Source: Bradyrhizobium monzae (GTDB lineage: Bacteria; Pseudomonadota; Alphaproteobacteria; Rhizobiales; Xanthobacteraceae). Taken from it: DNA of 64,000 bases. Position 1 is the stretch's first letter. Every line of letters starts with the position of its first letter. The DNA lies in the NCBI RefSeq assembly GCF_021458635.1, contig NZ_JAIRDQ010000005.1:372001-436000 (forward strand), read 5' to 3'. The notes below the pieces were generated by a model. The model saw only the letters and a list, made by a program, of their open reading frames with translations, ran no database searches and was not told the origin of the DNA. The translations under genes and the position numbers were made by a program. Shown one piece after another: positions 9,401 through 18,350 of this stretch.

Positions 9401-11653
9401 TGAAGATCCCGGTCAAGCTCGACGGACTCAATCCGGGCGAGGACGCCAAGGTCGTGATCGCGGCCGTCGATGTCGGCATTCTCAACCTCACCAATTACAA
9501 GCCGCCGGCGCCGGACGATTATTATCTCGGCCAGCGCCGCCTGAGCGCGGAGATCCGCGATCTCTATGGGCAGCTGATCGACGGCATGTCCGGGACGCGC
9601 GGCCAAATCAAATCCGGCGGTGACGCCGGCGCTGCCGAGCTCCAGGGCTCGCCGCCCGCGCAAAAGCCGCTCGCGCTCTATTCGGGCATCGTCACCGTAG
9701 GCGCCGACGGCAGTGCGGAGGTGAGCTTCGATATTCCGGAATTCGCCGGCACCGCGCGCGTGATGGCCGTGGCGTGGACCGCAACCAAGCTCGGTCGCGC
9801 CAATACCGACGTCGTGATCCGCGATCCCGTGGTGCTGACCACGACCCTGCCGCGCTTCCTGCTCAATGGCGACCACGGCACGGTCAATCTCGAGATCGAC
9901 AATGTCGAGGGCCAGGCCGGCGACTACGTCATCAACGTCAGGACCGGCGGGCCGGTGAAGATGACCGGCAGTCCGGCAACCACCGTGAAGCTCGCCGCTA
10001 AGCAGCGCAATTCGTTCGCGCTCGCGATCGACGCGACCGCGGCGGGGCAGGCGACGCTCGACGTCGACATCAAGGGGCCGAATGGGCTTACGCTCGCGCG
10101 GCACTATGCGCTCGACGTCAAGGCGGCAACCCAGGTGCTGGCACGACGCTCGATCCGGACGCTGGCGAAGGGCGAGAGCCTGACGCTGACCTCGGACATG
10201 TTCTCCGACCTCGTGCCGGGCACCGGCAGTGTCTCGGTCTCAGCAAGCCTGTCGACCGCACTCGATGCGGCGACGATCCTCAAAGCGCTCGACCGCTATC
10301 CCTACGGCTGCTCGGAGCAGATCACGAGCCGCGCGATGCCGTTGCTCTATGTCAACGACCTCGCGGCCGGGGCACATCTCGCCATGGACACCGAGGTCGA
10401 CCAGCGCATCCGCGACGCCATCGACCGGCTTTTGGCCCGACAGGGCTCCAATGGCTCGTTCGGCCTGTGGTCGGCGGGCGGCGACGACGCCTGGCTCGAT
10501 GCCTATGTTACGGACTTCCTCACCCGTGCCCGTGAAAAGGGTTTTGTGGTGCCGGATGTGCTGTTCAAGAATGCGCTGGATCGCATCCGCAACTCCGTCG
10601 TCAACGGCAATGAGCCGGAGAAAGATGGCGGCCGCGATCTCGCCTACGGCCTCTACGTGCTCGCCCGCAACGGCGCGGCGCCCATCGGCGATCTCCGCTA
10701 TCTCGCCGACACCAAGCTGAACAACCTCGCAACCCCGATTGCGAAGTCGCAGCTTGCGGCGGCGTTGGCGCTGGTCGGTGACCGCAACCGCGCGGAGCGG
10801 GTCTATGGCGCCGCCCTCGACAGCCTCGCGCCAAAGCCGGTGCTGGAGTTCGGCCGCACCGACTACGGTTCGCAGCTGCGCGATGCCGCTGCACTCGTCT
10901 CGCTCGCAAGCGAAGGCAGCGCGCCGAAGGCGACGCTGACGCAAGCCGTGATGCGGGTCGAGACGGCACGCGGGCTCACGCCTTATACCTCGACGCAGGA
11001 GAATGCGTGGCTGGTGCTGGCGGCGCGGGCGCTGGCCAAGGAAAACCTCTCGATCGAGGTCGACGGCCAGCCGGTCAAGACCGCGCTCTACCGCAGCTAC
11101 AAGGCGGATACGCTGAACGGCAAGCCGCTGAAGATCACCAACACCGGCGACGCACCGGTGCAGGCGGTGATCTCGGTGTCGGGCTCGCCGGTCACGCCGG
11201 AGCCGGCGGCGTCCAACGGCTTCAAGATCGAGCGCAATTACTTCACGCTCGATGGCAAGCCCGCCGATATCAGCAAGGTCAAGCAGAACGATCGCTTTGC
11301 CGTGGTGTTGAAGATCACCGAGGCCAAGCCGGAGTACGGCCATATCATGGTGTCCGATTACTTGCCGGCGGGCCTTGAGATCGACAATCCAAAGCTGGTG
11401 TCGTCGGGCGACAGCGGCACGCTGGACTGGATCGAGGACGGCCAGGAGCCGGAGGACACCGAGTTCCGCGATGATCGCTTCACGGCGGCCGTTGATCGCG
11501 CCTCGGATTCCAAGGCGGTCTTCACCGTACATCGTGCGCGTGGTCTCGCCCGGCAAATTCGTGCTGCCGCAGGCCTATGTCGAGGACATGTATAATCCCT
11601 CGCGCTACGGCCGCACGGGTACGGGCAATGTCGAGGTGCGGGCCGCGAAGTGA
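6454..11653 (+). CDS. alpha-2-macroglobulin family protein (YfhM type), frameshifted near its 3' end
   Basis: This is a very large exported protein of the bacterial alpha-2-macroglobulin family, periplasmic protease traps usually encoded next to PBP1C. ATG 6454 gives a signal peptide (MIGLVRAVTICATLAFGLCA), whereas the upstream frame from 6298 does not. MG-type beta domains fill the first ~1,200 residues, and the thioester motif Y-G-C-S-E-Q is intact, with Cys at about residue 1286 (10309). The frame as read stops at 11595. However, the expected C-terminus (YIVRVVSPGKFVLPQAYVED, then MYNPSRYGRT) lies in the next frame, running to 11653. The shift falls at about 11530, just after KAVFTV. It is a +1-type change, a real recent mutation or a sequence error. 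The gene overlaps the pbpC start. Confidence 0.88.
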
Positions 11654-11661
11654 GGCGTGAG

Positions 11662-13794
11662 ATGAACGTGGTCAAGAAGGACGGCGTGGATGGCCGGGGC
11701 AAGCCCGGCCATGACGGAGCGCGGGGCTGGGGCCGTCGTGCCCTGTCTGCGCTCGCGCTCGCTTTCATCCTCGCCATCATCGGCTTTGTGGCCTGGGTCT
11801 ATTCCCTCGGTCCGCTGCCGTTCGACGAAGCGCGCCGTGTCTCCACCACCATCGTGGATCGCAATGGAAAACTGCTGCGTGCATATGCGATGGCGGACGG
11901 GCGCTGGCGGCTGCCGGTCGATGCCAAGGCCAATGTCGATCCGACCTATTTGAAGCTGCTGTTCGCTTATGAGGACCAGCGCTTCTATGACCACAACGGC
12001 ATCGATCCGCTGGCGCTGGGCCGCGCCGCGGTGCAGCTCTCGACGCGTGGCCACATCGTGTCCGGCGGCTCGACCATCTCGATGCAGCTCGCCCGTCTCA
12101 TGGAGCCGCGGCGCCAGCGCTCGCTCTACGCAAAACTGCACCAGATCGTGCGCGCGATCGAGCTGGAACGGACGCTGAGCAAGGACGAGATCCTCAACCT
12201 CTACCTCGCGCTTGCGCCCTATGGCGGCAATCTCGAAGGCATCCGTGCCGCCTCCATCGCCTATCTCGGCAAGGAGCCGAAGCGGCTGTCGCTGGCGGAA
12301 GCCGCGCTGCTGGTCGCACTGCCGCAATCGCCGGAGACGCGGAGGCTCGACCGCTATCCCGAAGCGGCGCGCGTCGCTCGCGACCGCGTGCTTGACCGCA
12401 TGGTCGAGGAGCATGTGGTCGGCGTCGACGACGCCAGGCAGGCCAAGGCCGTGCCGGTGCCGAAGCTGCGCAAGCCGATGCCGATCCTGGCGCCGCATGC
12501 GTCTGACAACGCGCTGGCGACGGTCAAGGACGCGCCGGTCATCAAGCTGGCGCTGGATTCCAACCTGCAGAAGGTGCTGGAGCCGCTGGCACGCGACCGC
12601 GCCGTCGCGCTGGGCCCGAACATTTCGGTCGGCATCATCGTGGTCGACAATGAGAGCGGCGACGTGCTCGCGCGTGTCGGCTCAGCCGATTATTTCGATG
12701 AGAGCCGGGCAGGGCAGGTCGACATGACCCGCGCCATCCGCTCGCCGGGCTCGACGCTGAAGCCGTTCATCTATGGCCTCGCCTTCGAGGACGGTTTTGT
12801 TCATCCCGACAGTCTGATCGACGATCGCCCGGTCCGCTTCGGCTCTTACGCGCCGGAAAATTTCGACATGACGTTCCAGGGCACGGTGCCGGTGAAGAAG
12901 GCGCTGCAGCTGTCGCTGAACGTGCCGGCGATCGTGCTGCTCGACCGCGTCGGCTCGAGCCGGCTGGCCTCGCGGCTGCGGCAGGCCGGCGGCAATCTCA
13001 TTCTGCCCAAGGACGAGGCACCGGGGCTCGCCATGGGGCTCGGCGGCGTCGGCGTGACGCTGCAGGACCTTGCCCAGCTCTATGCCGGCTTCGCCCGGCT
13101 CGGCACCACCAAGCCGCTGCGCGAGGTGATGGCTGCCACGGACGACCGCGAGCCGCTGCGGCTGCTGGACCCCGTCGCGGCCTGGCAGGTCGGCAACGTG
13201 CTGCTGGGAACCCCACCCCCGGAGAATGCCGCCCACAACCGTATCGCCTTCAAGACCGGCACCTCTTACGGCTATCGCGACGCCTGGTCGGTCGGGTTCG
13301 ACGGCCGCATGACCATCGGCGTCTGGGTCGGCCGTCCCGATGGCGCGCCGGTTCCCGGCCTGATCGGTCGCATCGCCGCGGCGCCCATCCTGTTCGATGC
13401 CTTCGCGCGGACCGGCAAGACCCTGACGCCGTTGCCGAAGCCGCCCAAGGGAACACTGGTCGCCAGCAACGCGAAGTTGCCGTTGCCGCTGAAGCGGTTC
13501 CGCCCTGTCGGGGAACTCGTCCGAACCGGTGGCGAGCAGGCGCTCCACATCCAGTTCCCGCTCAACGGCTCGCGGATCGACGTGGATCGCTCAGGCGGAG
13601 CTGAGGCAGCAGCCATGCCCGTCAAGGTCGCCGGCGGGGTGTTGCCGATGACTGTCATGGTCAACGGGACATCGCTTGGCGAGATCGACGGACGGCGCCA
13701 GCGCCTGATCGATCCGCCCGGACCGGGCTTTGCCAGGCTGACCGTGATCGACGCCACTGGCGCCGCGGACACAGTTGTCATTCGAATTCAATGA
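11662..13794 (+). CDS. pbpC: penicillin-binding protein 1C, bifunctional peptidoglycan synthase
   Basis: This is an inner-membrane class A PBP with a periplasmic body. The glycosyltransferase-51 domain carries YEDQRFYDHNGID (Glu at about residue 104) and GGSTISMQLARL. The transpeptidase domain carries SPGSTLKPF (active Ser at about 364), SLNVPA and KTGTS (Lys at about 531). A C-terminal BiPBP_C-like beta domain follows. One transmembrane helix lies near residues 30-52. A GTG at 11650 overlaps the macroglobulin stop codon (GTGA) and the ATG lies at 11662; either could be used. The cytoplasmic tail contains a dispersed palindromic repeat (11684-11717). Pairing with the macroglobulin gene matches the yfhM-pbpC arrangement known in other bacteria, thought to link cell-wall repair with protease trapping. 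Confidence 0.93.
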   Translation: MNVVKKDGVDGRGKPGHDGARGWGRRALSALALAFILAIIGFVAWVYSLGPLPFDEARRVSTTIVDRNGKLLRAYAMADGRWRLPVDAKANVDPTYLKLLFAYEDQRFYDHNGIDPLALGRAAVQLSTRGHIVSGGSTISMQLARLMEPRRQRSLYAKLHQIVRAIELERTLSKDEILNLYLALAPYGGNLEGIRAASIAYLGKEPKRLSLAEAALLVALPQSPETRRLDRYPEAARVARDRVLDRMVEEHVVGVDDARQAKAVPVPKLRKPMPILAPHASDNALATVKDAPVIKLALDSNLQKVLEPLARDRAVALGPNISVGIIVVDNESGDVLARVGSADYFDESRAGQVDMTRAIRSPGSTLKPFIYGLAFEDGFVHPDSLIDDRPVRFGSYAPENFDMTFQGTVPVKKALQLSLNVPAIVLLDRVGSSRLASRLRQAGGNLILPKDEAPGLAMGLGGVGVTLQDLAQLYAGFARLGTTKPLREVMAATDDREPLRLLDPVAAWQVGNVLLGTPPPENAAHNRIAFKTGTSYGYRDAWSVGFDGRMTIGVWVGRPDGAPVPGLIGRIAAAPILFDAFARTGKTLTPLPKPPKGTLVASNAKLPLPLKRFRPVGELVRTGGEQALHIQFPLNGSRIDVDRSGGAEAAAMPVKVAGGVLPMTVMVNGTSLGEIDGRRQRLIDPPGPGFARLTVIDATGAADTVVIRIQ
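11684..11717. repeat. dispersed palindromic repeat inside the pbpC coding sequence
   Basis: ATGGCCGGG at 11690-11698 pairs with CCCGGCCAT at 11704-11712 across GCAAG. Read on the minus strand the element encodes the phrase VMAGLAPAIHA, the signature of a short repeat found in great numbers in Bradyrhizobium and related genomes. Here it is in frame within the N-terminal cytoplasmic tail of PBP1C and contributes residues DGRGKPGHDG. Confidence 0.8.
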
Positions 13795-13844
13795 GAATGG
13801 CTCAAGCGGTTGTGGCGATGGCGGTTTCATCGTAAGCGGAACCA

Positions 13845-15587
13845 ATGGCCGAGACCTACCCGACTCCCCGTTTTGGAGCGCCGCGAGAGCCGAAAACGCC
13901 CGTGAATCCGGGCAGCCGGCTCGCGCTGATGCTCGACTTTGTCACCGCCAGCCACGCTCGCGCTGTGGCCTTTCTCGTGCTGTGCGCGCTGCTGCTCTTC
14001 CTGCCCGGCTTCTTCACCATTCCGCCGGTCGATCGCGACGAGGCGCGCTTTGCGCAGGCCACCAAGCAGATGGTCGAGAGCGGCGACTATGTCGACATCC
14101 GCTTCCAGGAGGATGTGCGCTACAAGAAACCGGTCGGCATCTACTGGTTGCAATCCGCGGCGGTCGAAGTCGCCACAGCGCTGAAGCTGCCGAAGGCTGA
14201 ACTGCGGATCTGGGTCTACCGGCTGCCGTCGCTGTTGGGGGCGATCGGCGCCGTGCTCATGACCTATTGGGCGGCGCTCGGCTTCGTCACGCGGCGCGCC
14301 GCGGTCCTGGCCGGGCTTCTGATGTGCTCCTCAGTGCTGCTCGGCGTCGAGGCGCGGCTCGCCAAGACCGACGCGATGCTGCTGTTCTGCGTGGTCGCGG
14401 CGATGGGCGCGATGGCACGCGCCTATCTGTCTTGGCAGCGCGCCGAGGACGAAACCCACCCGCCCTGGAGCTGGCCCGCGATCTTCTGGACCGCGCTCGC
14501 CGTCGGCATCCTGATCAAAGGTCCGCTGATCCTGATGTTCGCGGGCCTGACCATCGTTGCGCTCGCGATCCAGGATCGCGATTCCTCCTGGCTGTGGAAG
14601 CTGCGCCCGGTCTGGGGCCTGATGTGGATGCTGGTGCTGGTGCTGCCCTGGTTCGTCGCGATCTTCTGGCGGGCGGGCGATGCCTTCTTCGCCGATTCCG
14701 TCGGCGGCGACATGCTGAGCAAGATCGGCGCGCAGGAATCCCATGGCGCACCGCCCGGACTGTACCTGGCGCTGTTCTGGATCACGTTCTGGCCGGGTGC
14801 ACCGCTCGCGGCGATGGCGGCGCCGGCGGTGTGGCGGGCGCGGCGCGAGCCCGGCGCGCAATTCCTGCTGGCCTGGCTGATCCCGTCCTGGATCGTGTTC
14901 GAGGCGGTGCTGACCAAGCTGCCGCATTACGTGCTGCCGCTCTATCCCGCGATTGCGATCCTCACCGCCGGTGCGCTGGAGCGGAACGTGTTGTCGCGCT
15001 CCTGGCTGGCGCGCGGCTCGGCCTGGTGGTTCGCGATCCCCGCGGGCGGCTCGATCATCGCGGTCGTCGGCGCCGTCATGCTGACGCGACAGCCGGCCTT
15101 CGTGGCCTGGCCGTTCATCGCGGCCTCGCTGATATTCGGCCTGTTCGCCTGGTGGCTCTACGACAACAACCGCGCCGAGCGCTCGGTGCTCAACGCGCTG
15201 GTCGCGGCACTGATGCTGGCGGTTGTGGTCTACGGCATCGTGCTGCCGTCGCTGACGCCGCTGTTTCCGAGCATCGAGATCGCGCGCGCGCTGCGCAACG
15301 TGACCTGCGTCGGGCCGAAGGCGGCGTCGGCCGGCTATCACGAGCCGAGCCTCGTCTTCCTGACGGGTACCCAGACGCTGCTGACCGACGGATCGGGAGC
15401 CGCTGATTTCCTCAGGCAGGGAAGCTGCCGGTTTGCGCTGATCGAGCAGCGGTCAGAGCGCAGCTTCGTGCAGCGTGCCGAGGCGATCGGACTGCGCTAC
15501 AAGGTCGGCACGCGCATCGACGGCTATAATTTCTCGCAAGGACGCGCGATCTCAATCTCGATTTTCCGCTCCGAGGGCACCGAATAG
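13845..15587 (+). CDS. GT39 (ArnT-like) membrane glycosyltransferase
   Basis: The 580-residue protein has about twelve transmembrane segments. The first periplasmic loop carries PPVDRDEARFAQATKQM, where Asp-Glu is the catalytic pair of the ArnT/PMT superfamily, followed by VRYKKPVGIYWLQ. Enzymes of this class take a sugar from a polyprenyl-phosphate carrier and attach it on the periplasmic side, to lipid A or protein. The neighbours (PAP2 phosphatase, DPM-like donor synthase, LAB_N protein) supply the other steps expected for a lipid A sugar-capping route. The gene starts 50 bp after pbpC on the same strand. The sugar and acceptor are inference. Confidence 0.85.
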   Translation: MAETYPTPRFGAPREPKTPVNPGSRLALMLDFVTASHARAVAFLVLCALLLFLPGFFTIPPVDRDEARFAQATKQMVESGDYVDIRFQEDVRYKKPVGIYWLQSAAVEVATALKLPKAELRIWVYRLPSLLGAIGAVLMTYWAALGFVTRRAAVLAGLLMCSSVLLGVEARLAKTDAMLLFCVVAAMGAMARAYLSWQRAEDETHPPWSWPAIFWTALAVGILIKGPLILMFAGLTIVALAIQDRDSSWLWKLRPVWGLMWMLVLVLPWFVAIFWRAGDAFFADSVGGDMLSKIGAQESHGAPPGLYLALFWITFWPGAPLAAMAAPAVWRARREPGAQFLLAWLIPSWIVFEAVLTKLPHYVLPLYPAIAILTAGALERNVLSRSWLARGSAWWFAIPAGGSIIAVVGAVMLTRQPAFVAWPFIAASLIFGLFAWWLYDNNRAERSVLNALVAALMLAVVVYGIVLPSLTPLFPSIEIARALRNVTCVGPKAASAGYHEPSLVFLTGTQTLLTDGSGAADFLRQGSCRFALIEQRSERSFVQRAEAIGLRYKVGTRIDGYNFSQGRAISISIFRSEGTE

Positions 15588-15588
15588 G

Positions 15589-16434
15589 ATGTCTGGTACG
15601 ACTAGCATCGCACCACGTGCAAGCTATCCCGTGCAGCTGCTCGCGGTTGGGGGACGCGCGCTGGCGCAACTCGTGCGTACGCCTTCGCATTCGCGCCGCG
15701 CCGCGGCTGCGCGAAAACTGGCGCGGCATTCCCTGTGGCTCAGCGCAGCGGGCGCAGCCCTGATCATCGTTCTGATGGTCGCATTCGACCGGACCGAGAT
15801 CCAGCTGATGCCGGCGCGTGGCACGCCCGCGCTCTGGCCGATCCGCATCCTCACCGATTTCGGCAAGGACGAGAATGTGCTCTCGGTGCTCGGCGCCGCG
15901 CTGATTGTCGTGGCGCTGATTGCGGCCGGGATGCATGGCACAAGCCGCGCGCTGCTGCTGGGCTTCGGCACGCGGCTGCAATATCTGTTTCTCTCTGTTG
16001 CCCTGTCGACGTTCGTGACCGATATCCTGAAATATCTCATTGGCCGCGGGCGTCCATTCGTCGGCGGCGAGGCTGATCCGTTCAACTTCATCCCGTTGGA
16101 GGGCACGGGCGCTTATGCCAGCCTGCCGTCGGGGCATGCGGTGGCGGCGTTCGCGTTGGCGTTTGCGGTCTCGGCGCTCTGGCCGCGCCTGCGCGTGTTC
16201 ATGTTCACCTACGCAATCGTGATCGTGCTGACGCGCCTGGTGCTGCTGGCGCATCACCCGAGTGACGTCACGGCCGGCGCGCTGGTCGGCATGGTCTGCG
16301 CCATGGCCGTCCGTTACTGGTTTGCGGCGCGCCGGCTCGCTTTTGCCATCCGGGCCGATGGCACCATCGTGCCGCTTCCCGGACCGCTTCCCGGGCGCCT
16401 TAAAAAGGTTGCCCGCGGGGCATCTGCCCCATAA
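15589..16434 (+). CDS. PAP2-family membrane phosphatase (LpxE/LpxF-like)
   Basis: The 281-residue protein shows the three PAP2 signatures: KYLIGRGRPF (K-x6-RP), LPSGH, and LTRLVLLAHHPSDV (SR-x5-H-x3-D type). These surround several membrane helices. The family removes phosphate from lipids: undecaprenyl diphosphate, phosphatidate or the 1- and 4'-phosphates of lipid A. Set directly after an ArnT-like transferase and before a DPM-like synthase, a lipid A phosphatase is the most attractive reading, since rhizobial lipid A often has sugar in place of phosphate. ATG 15589 lies one base after the upstream stop codon, which fits an operon. Confidence 0.83.
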   Translation: MSGTTSIAPRASYPVQLLAVGGRALAQLVRTPSHSRRAAAARKLARHSLWLSAAGAALIIVLMVAFDRTEIQLMPARGTPALWPIRILTDFGKDENVLSVLGAALIVVALIAAGMHGTSRALLLGFGTRLQYLFLSVALSTFVTDILKYLIGRGRPFVGGEADPFNFIPLEGTGAYASLPSGHAVAAFALAFAVSALWPRLRVFMFTYAIVIVLTRLVLLAHHPSDVTAGALVGMVCAMAVRYWFAARRLAFAIRADGTIVPLPGPLPGRLKKVARGASAP

Positions 16435-16500
16435 AAGCGGCTGCTTCCCGGGGCTGCCGGTTCCCCAGGTCGCAGGCCAATTCCAACCACGAGCTTCGAT

Positions 16501-17235
16501 TTGTCGTCGTCCCAGCCTTCGGTTTCCATCGTCGTCCCCGTGCGCAACGAAGCCGACAACATTGCGCCCCTGATCGCGGAGATCACGGCCGCGCTCGATG
16601 GCCGCTGGGCCTATGAGATCATCTATGTCAACGACGGCTCGACCGATGCGACCGGCGAACGGCTCGCGGCGATCATGGCGCAGCGAGACAATCTGCGGCA
16701 GTTGCGTCATTCCAGATCGGGCGGCCAGTCGGCGGCGGTGCGCAGCGGCGTGCGCGCGGCCCGCGGCGCGATCGTGGCGACGCTCGATGGCGACGGCCAG
16801 AACAATCCCGCCTTCCTGCCGGACCTGATCGCTGCGGTCGAGAAGGGTGTCAATGTCGGGCTGGTCGCGGGACAGCGCGTCGGGCGCAAGGACACCGGCT
16901 TCAAGAAATTTCAGTCGCGGGTTGCGAACAAGATCCGCAATGCGATCCTGCAGGACGGCACGCGCGACACCGGTTGCGGGCTGAAGGCATTCCGGCGCGA
17001 GGTCTTCCTGACCATGCCCTATTTCGACGGCCTGCATCGTTTCCTGCCGGCGCTGGTTCGCCGCGAAGGTTTTGACATCGCCTATGTCGACGTGATCGAC
17101 CGGCCGCGCCATTCAGGCGTGTCCAATTACGGCTTCTTCGACCGGCTATGGATCGGGATCATGGATCTCGCCGGCGTGTGGTGGCTGATCCGCCGCAAGA
17201 AGCCGACGCCAGAAGTGACTGAGGTAAAGGCATGA
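16501..17235 (+). CDS. GT2 glycosyltransferase, DPM1/polyprenyl-phosphate sugar synthase-like
   Basis: The 244-residue protein has the DPM1/ArnC-like GT-A core: SIVVPVRNEADNI, EIIYVNDGSTDAT, the metal-binding LDGDGQNNP and TGCGLKAFRRE. It lacks the two C-terminal membrane helices of GtrB/ArnC types and has only a short hydrophobic stretch near the end (GIMDLAGVWWLI). It should transfer a sugar from a nucleotide donor to polyprenyl phosphate at the cytoplasmic face, making the donor used by the GT39 enzyme. The first usable start is TTG 16501; no ATG precedes the nucleotide-binding motif. Its stop overlaps the next start (ATGA). Confidence 0.87.
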   Translation: MSSSQPSVSIVVPVRNEADNIAPLIAEITAALDGRWAYEIIYVNDGSTDATGERLAAIMAQRDNLRQLRHSRSGGQSAAVRSGVRAARGAIVATLDGDGQNNPAFLPDLIAAVEKGVNVGLVAGQRVGRKDTGFKKFQSRVANKIRNAILQDGTRDTGCGLKAFRREVFLTMPYFDGLHRFLPALVRREGFDIAYVDVIDRPRHSGVSNYGFFDRLWIGIMDLAGVWWLIRRKKPTPEVTEVKA

Positions 17236-17570
17236 TCATTCAATTCGGTCAGGCGTTGCACAACTATTTCTACGACGTCTTCGTCGCCAAGTTCGATTTC
17301 TGGCTCGCCTTCGGCCTGGTCGCGCAATTGTTCTTCACCGCGCGCTTCCTGGTGCAGTGGATCGCGAGCGAGCGGGCCGGCAACAGCGTGGTGCCGATGG
17401 CGTTCTGGTTCTGCTCGATGGGCGGCGGGCTGATGACGCTGGTCTACGGCATCGTGAAGCGCGAGCCCGTCATCATCCTCGGCCAGGCGCTGGCGACGAT
17501 CATCTACATCCGCAACATCATGCTGATCATCAAGAACCGCGGCCGGACGTCGGCGACGCAGGACCGCTGA
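17232..17570 (+). CDS. LAB_N (lipid A biosynthesis N-terminal domain) membrane protein
   Basis: The 112-residue protein consists of three to four hydrophobic helices with FFTARFLVQWIASERAG, the hallmark of the PF07578 LAB_N family. It overlaps the upstream GT2 gene by four bases (ATGA), which implies translational coupling. LAB_N proteins regularly travel with DPM-like transferases. Their small multi-helix fold makes a role in moving the lipid-linked sugar across the membrane, or in holding the synthase at the membrane, plausible but unproven. It closes the run of envelope genes. Confidence 0.85.
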   Translation: MIIQFGQALHNYFYDVFVAKFDFWLAFGLVAQLFFTARFLVQWIASERAGNSVVPMAFWFCSMGGGLMTLVYGIVKREPVIILGQALATIIYIRNIMLIIKNRGRTSATQDR

Positions 17571-17639
17571 CCCAGCACCAGGTTCCGGACTTCTCCCGAA
17601 ATCGTGTGAGATGTGATCCCAATCGGCTCTTGCGATTTC

Positions 17640-17654
17640 AAGACCGATCGGTTC
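17640..17654. promoter_or_regulatory. TetR-type operator before the regulator gene
   Basis: AGACC-N4-GGTTC, an imperfect dyad centred on CCGATCGG, lies 11 bp before the tetR start. It matches the dyad before the adjacent transporter gene (18321-18334) and the TAGACC-N4-GGTCTA consensus known for NemR. It is the probable autoregulatory site. Confidence 0.6.
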
Positions 17655-17665
17655 ATATTTCGGCC

Positions 17666-18280
17666 ATGCGCCGCCCAACCCCAGTGCAACTGCCCCGTGG
17701 CCGTCCCCGGAGTTTCGACACGGAAGCCGCTGTCGAACGCGCGATGGATGTGTTCTGGTCGCGCGGCTATCACGCCACGGCGCTGCCGGACCTTCTTCGT
17801 GCGACGAAGCTCTCGCGTGGCAGTCTTTACGCCGCTTTCGGTGACAAGCACTCGCTCTTCCTGCGTGCGCTTGATCGCTACATTGCCGATGCAATGACAC
17901 GGATGGATATCGAGTTCGACCCTTGCGGAGACCCTGTCGACGGCTTGAGGGCCTACCTTGCCGGCTACGTTGACCGCAACAGCGGTGCCAATGGTCGGCG
18001 CGGATGCCTGCTGGTAGCCACAGCCATGGAACTGGCTGGCCGTGATGTCGACGTTGATCGTCGCATCGGGAGCTTTTTCAAGGCCATGGAGGCTCGGGTG
18101 GCCGCTGCACTTTCCCGTGCGAAGGCAGCGGGCCAACTGGCCGATGGTGTCGAGCCGTCGAGTGCCGCCCGAATTCTCGTCTGTTTCGTCGAGGGCCTGC
18201 GGGTGGTCGGTAAGACGGCACCGACGCGGATCATTTCGCAAGCCACTGTTGACGCTTTTCTCGACCGTTTCATCAGGTAG
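17666..18280 (+). CDS. TetR/AcrR family transcriptional regulator
   Basis: The 204-residue protein has an N-terminal TetR helix-turn-helix at about residues 12-58 (SFDTEAAVERAMDVFWSRG, then LSRGSLYAAFGDKHSLFLRA). A helical ligand-binding domain follows with a conserved GRRGCLLVATAMEL stretch. ATG 17666 is used because the operator lies just upstream and the longer frame runs through it. The next gene is an EamA-type exporter with a matching operator, so the regulator probably represses itself and the exporter until a small, perhaps electrophilic, compound binds. The inducer is unknown; the NemR-like operator only hints at reactive electrophiles. Confidence 0.88.
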   Translation: MRRPTPVQLPRGRPRSFDTEAAVERAMDVFWSRGYHATALPDLLRATKLSRGSLYAAFGDKHSLFLRALDRYIADAMTRMDIEFDPCGDPVDGLRAYLAGYVDRNSGANGRRGCLLVATAMELAGRDVDVDRRIGSFFKAMEARVAAALSRAKAAGQLADGVEPSSAARILVCFVEGLRVVGKTAPTRIISQATVDAFLDRFIR

Positions 18281-18320
18281 ACAAGCCATGGACGCTTCCG
18301 CTGTTCGCACGCCTATATCT

Positions 18321-18334
18321 AGACCGAATGGTCT
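18321..18334. promoter_or_regulatory. NemR-like TetR operator before the EamA transporter gene
   Basis: AGACC-N4-GGTCT is a perfect 5-bp-arm dyad (GAAT spacer), preceded by T, so it nearly equals the NemR consensus TAGACC-N4-GGTCTA. It lies 16 bp before ATG 18351. A start at 18288 would place the site inside the coding region, which favours the later start. Confidence 0.65.
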
Positions 18335-18350
18335 TGAAAACAACGATGCC

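Noticed and set aside
7495..10104. Open frame of 869 codons on the minus strand
   Set aside because: It lies entirely within the macroglobulin gene, is dominated by Arg, His, Gly and Asp, and has no recognisable domain; it is a shadow of G+C-rich coding DNA.
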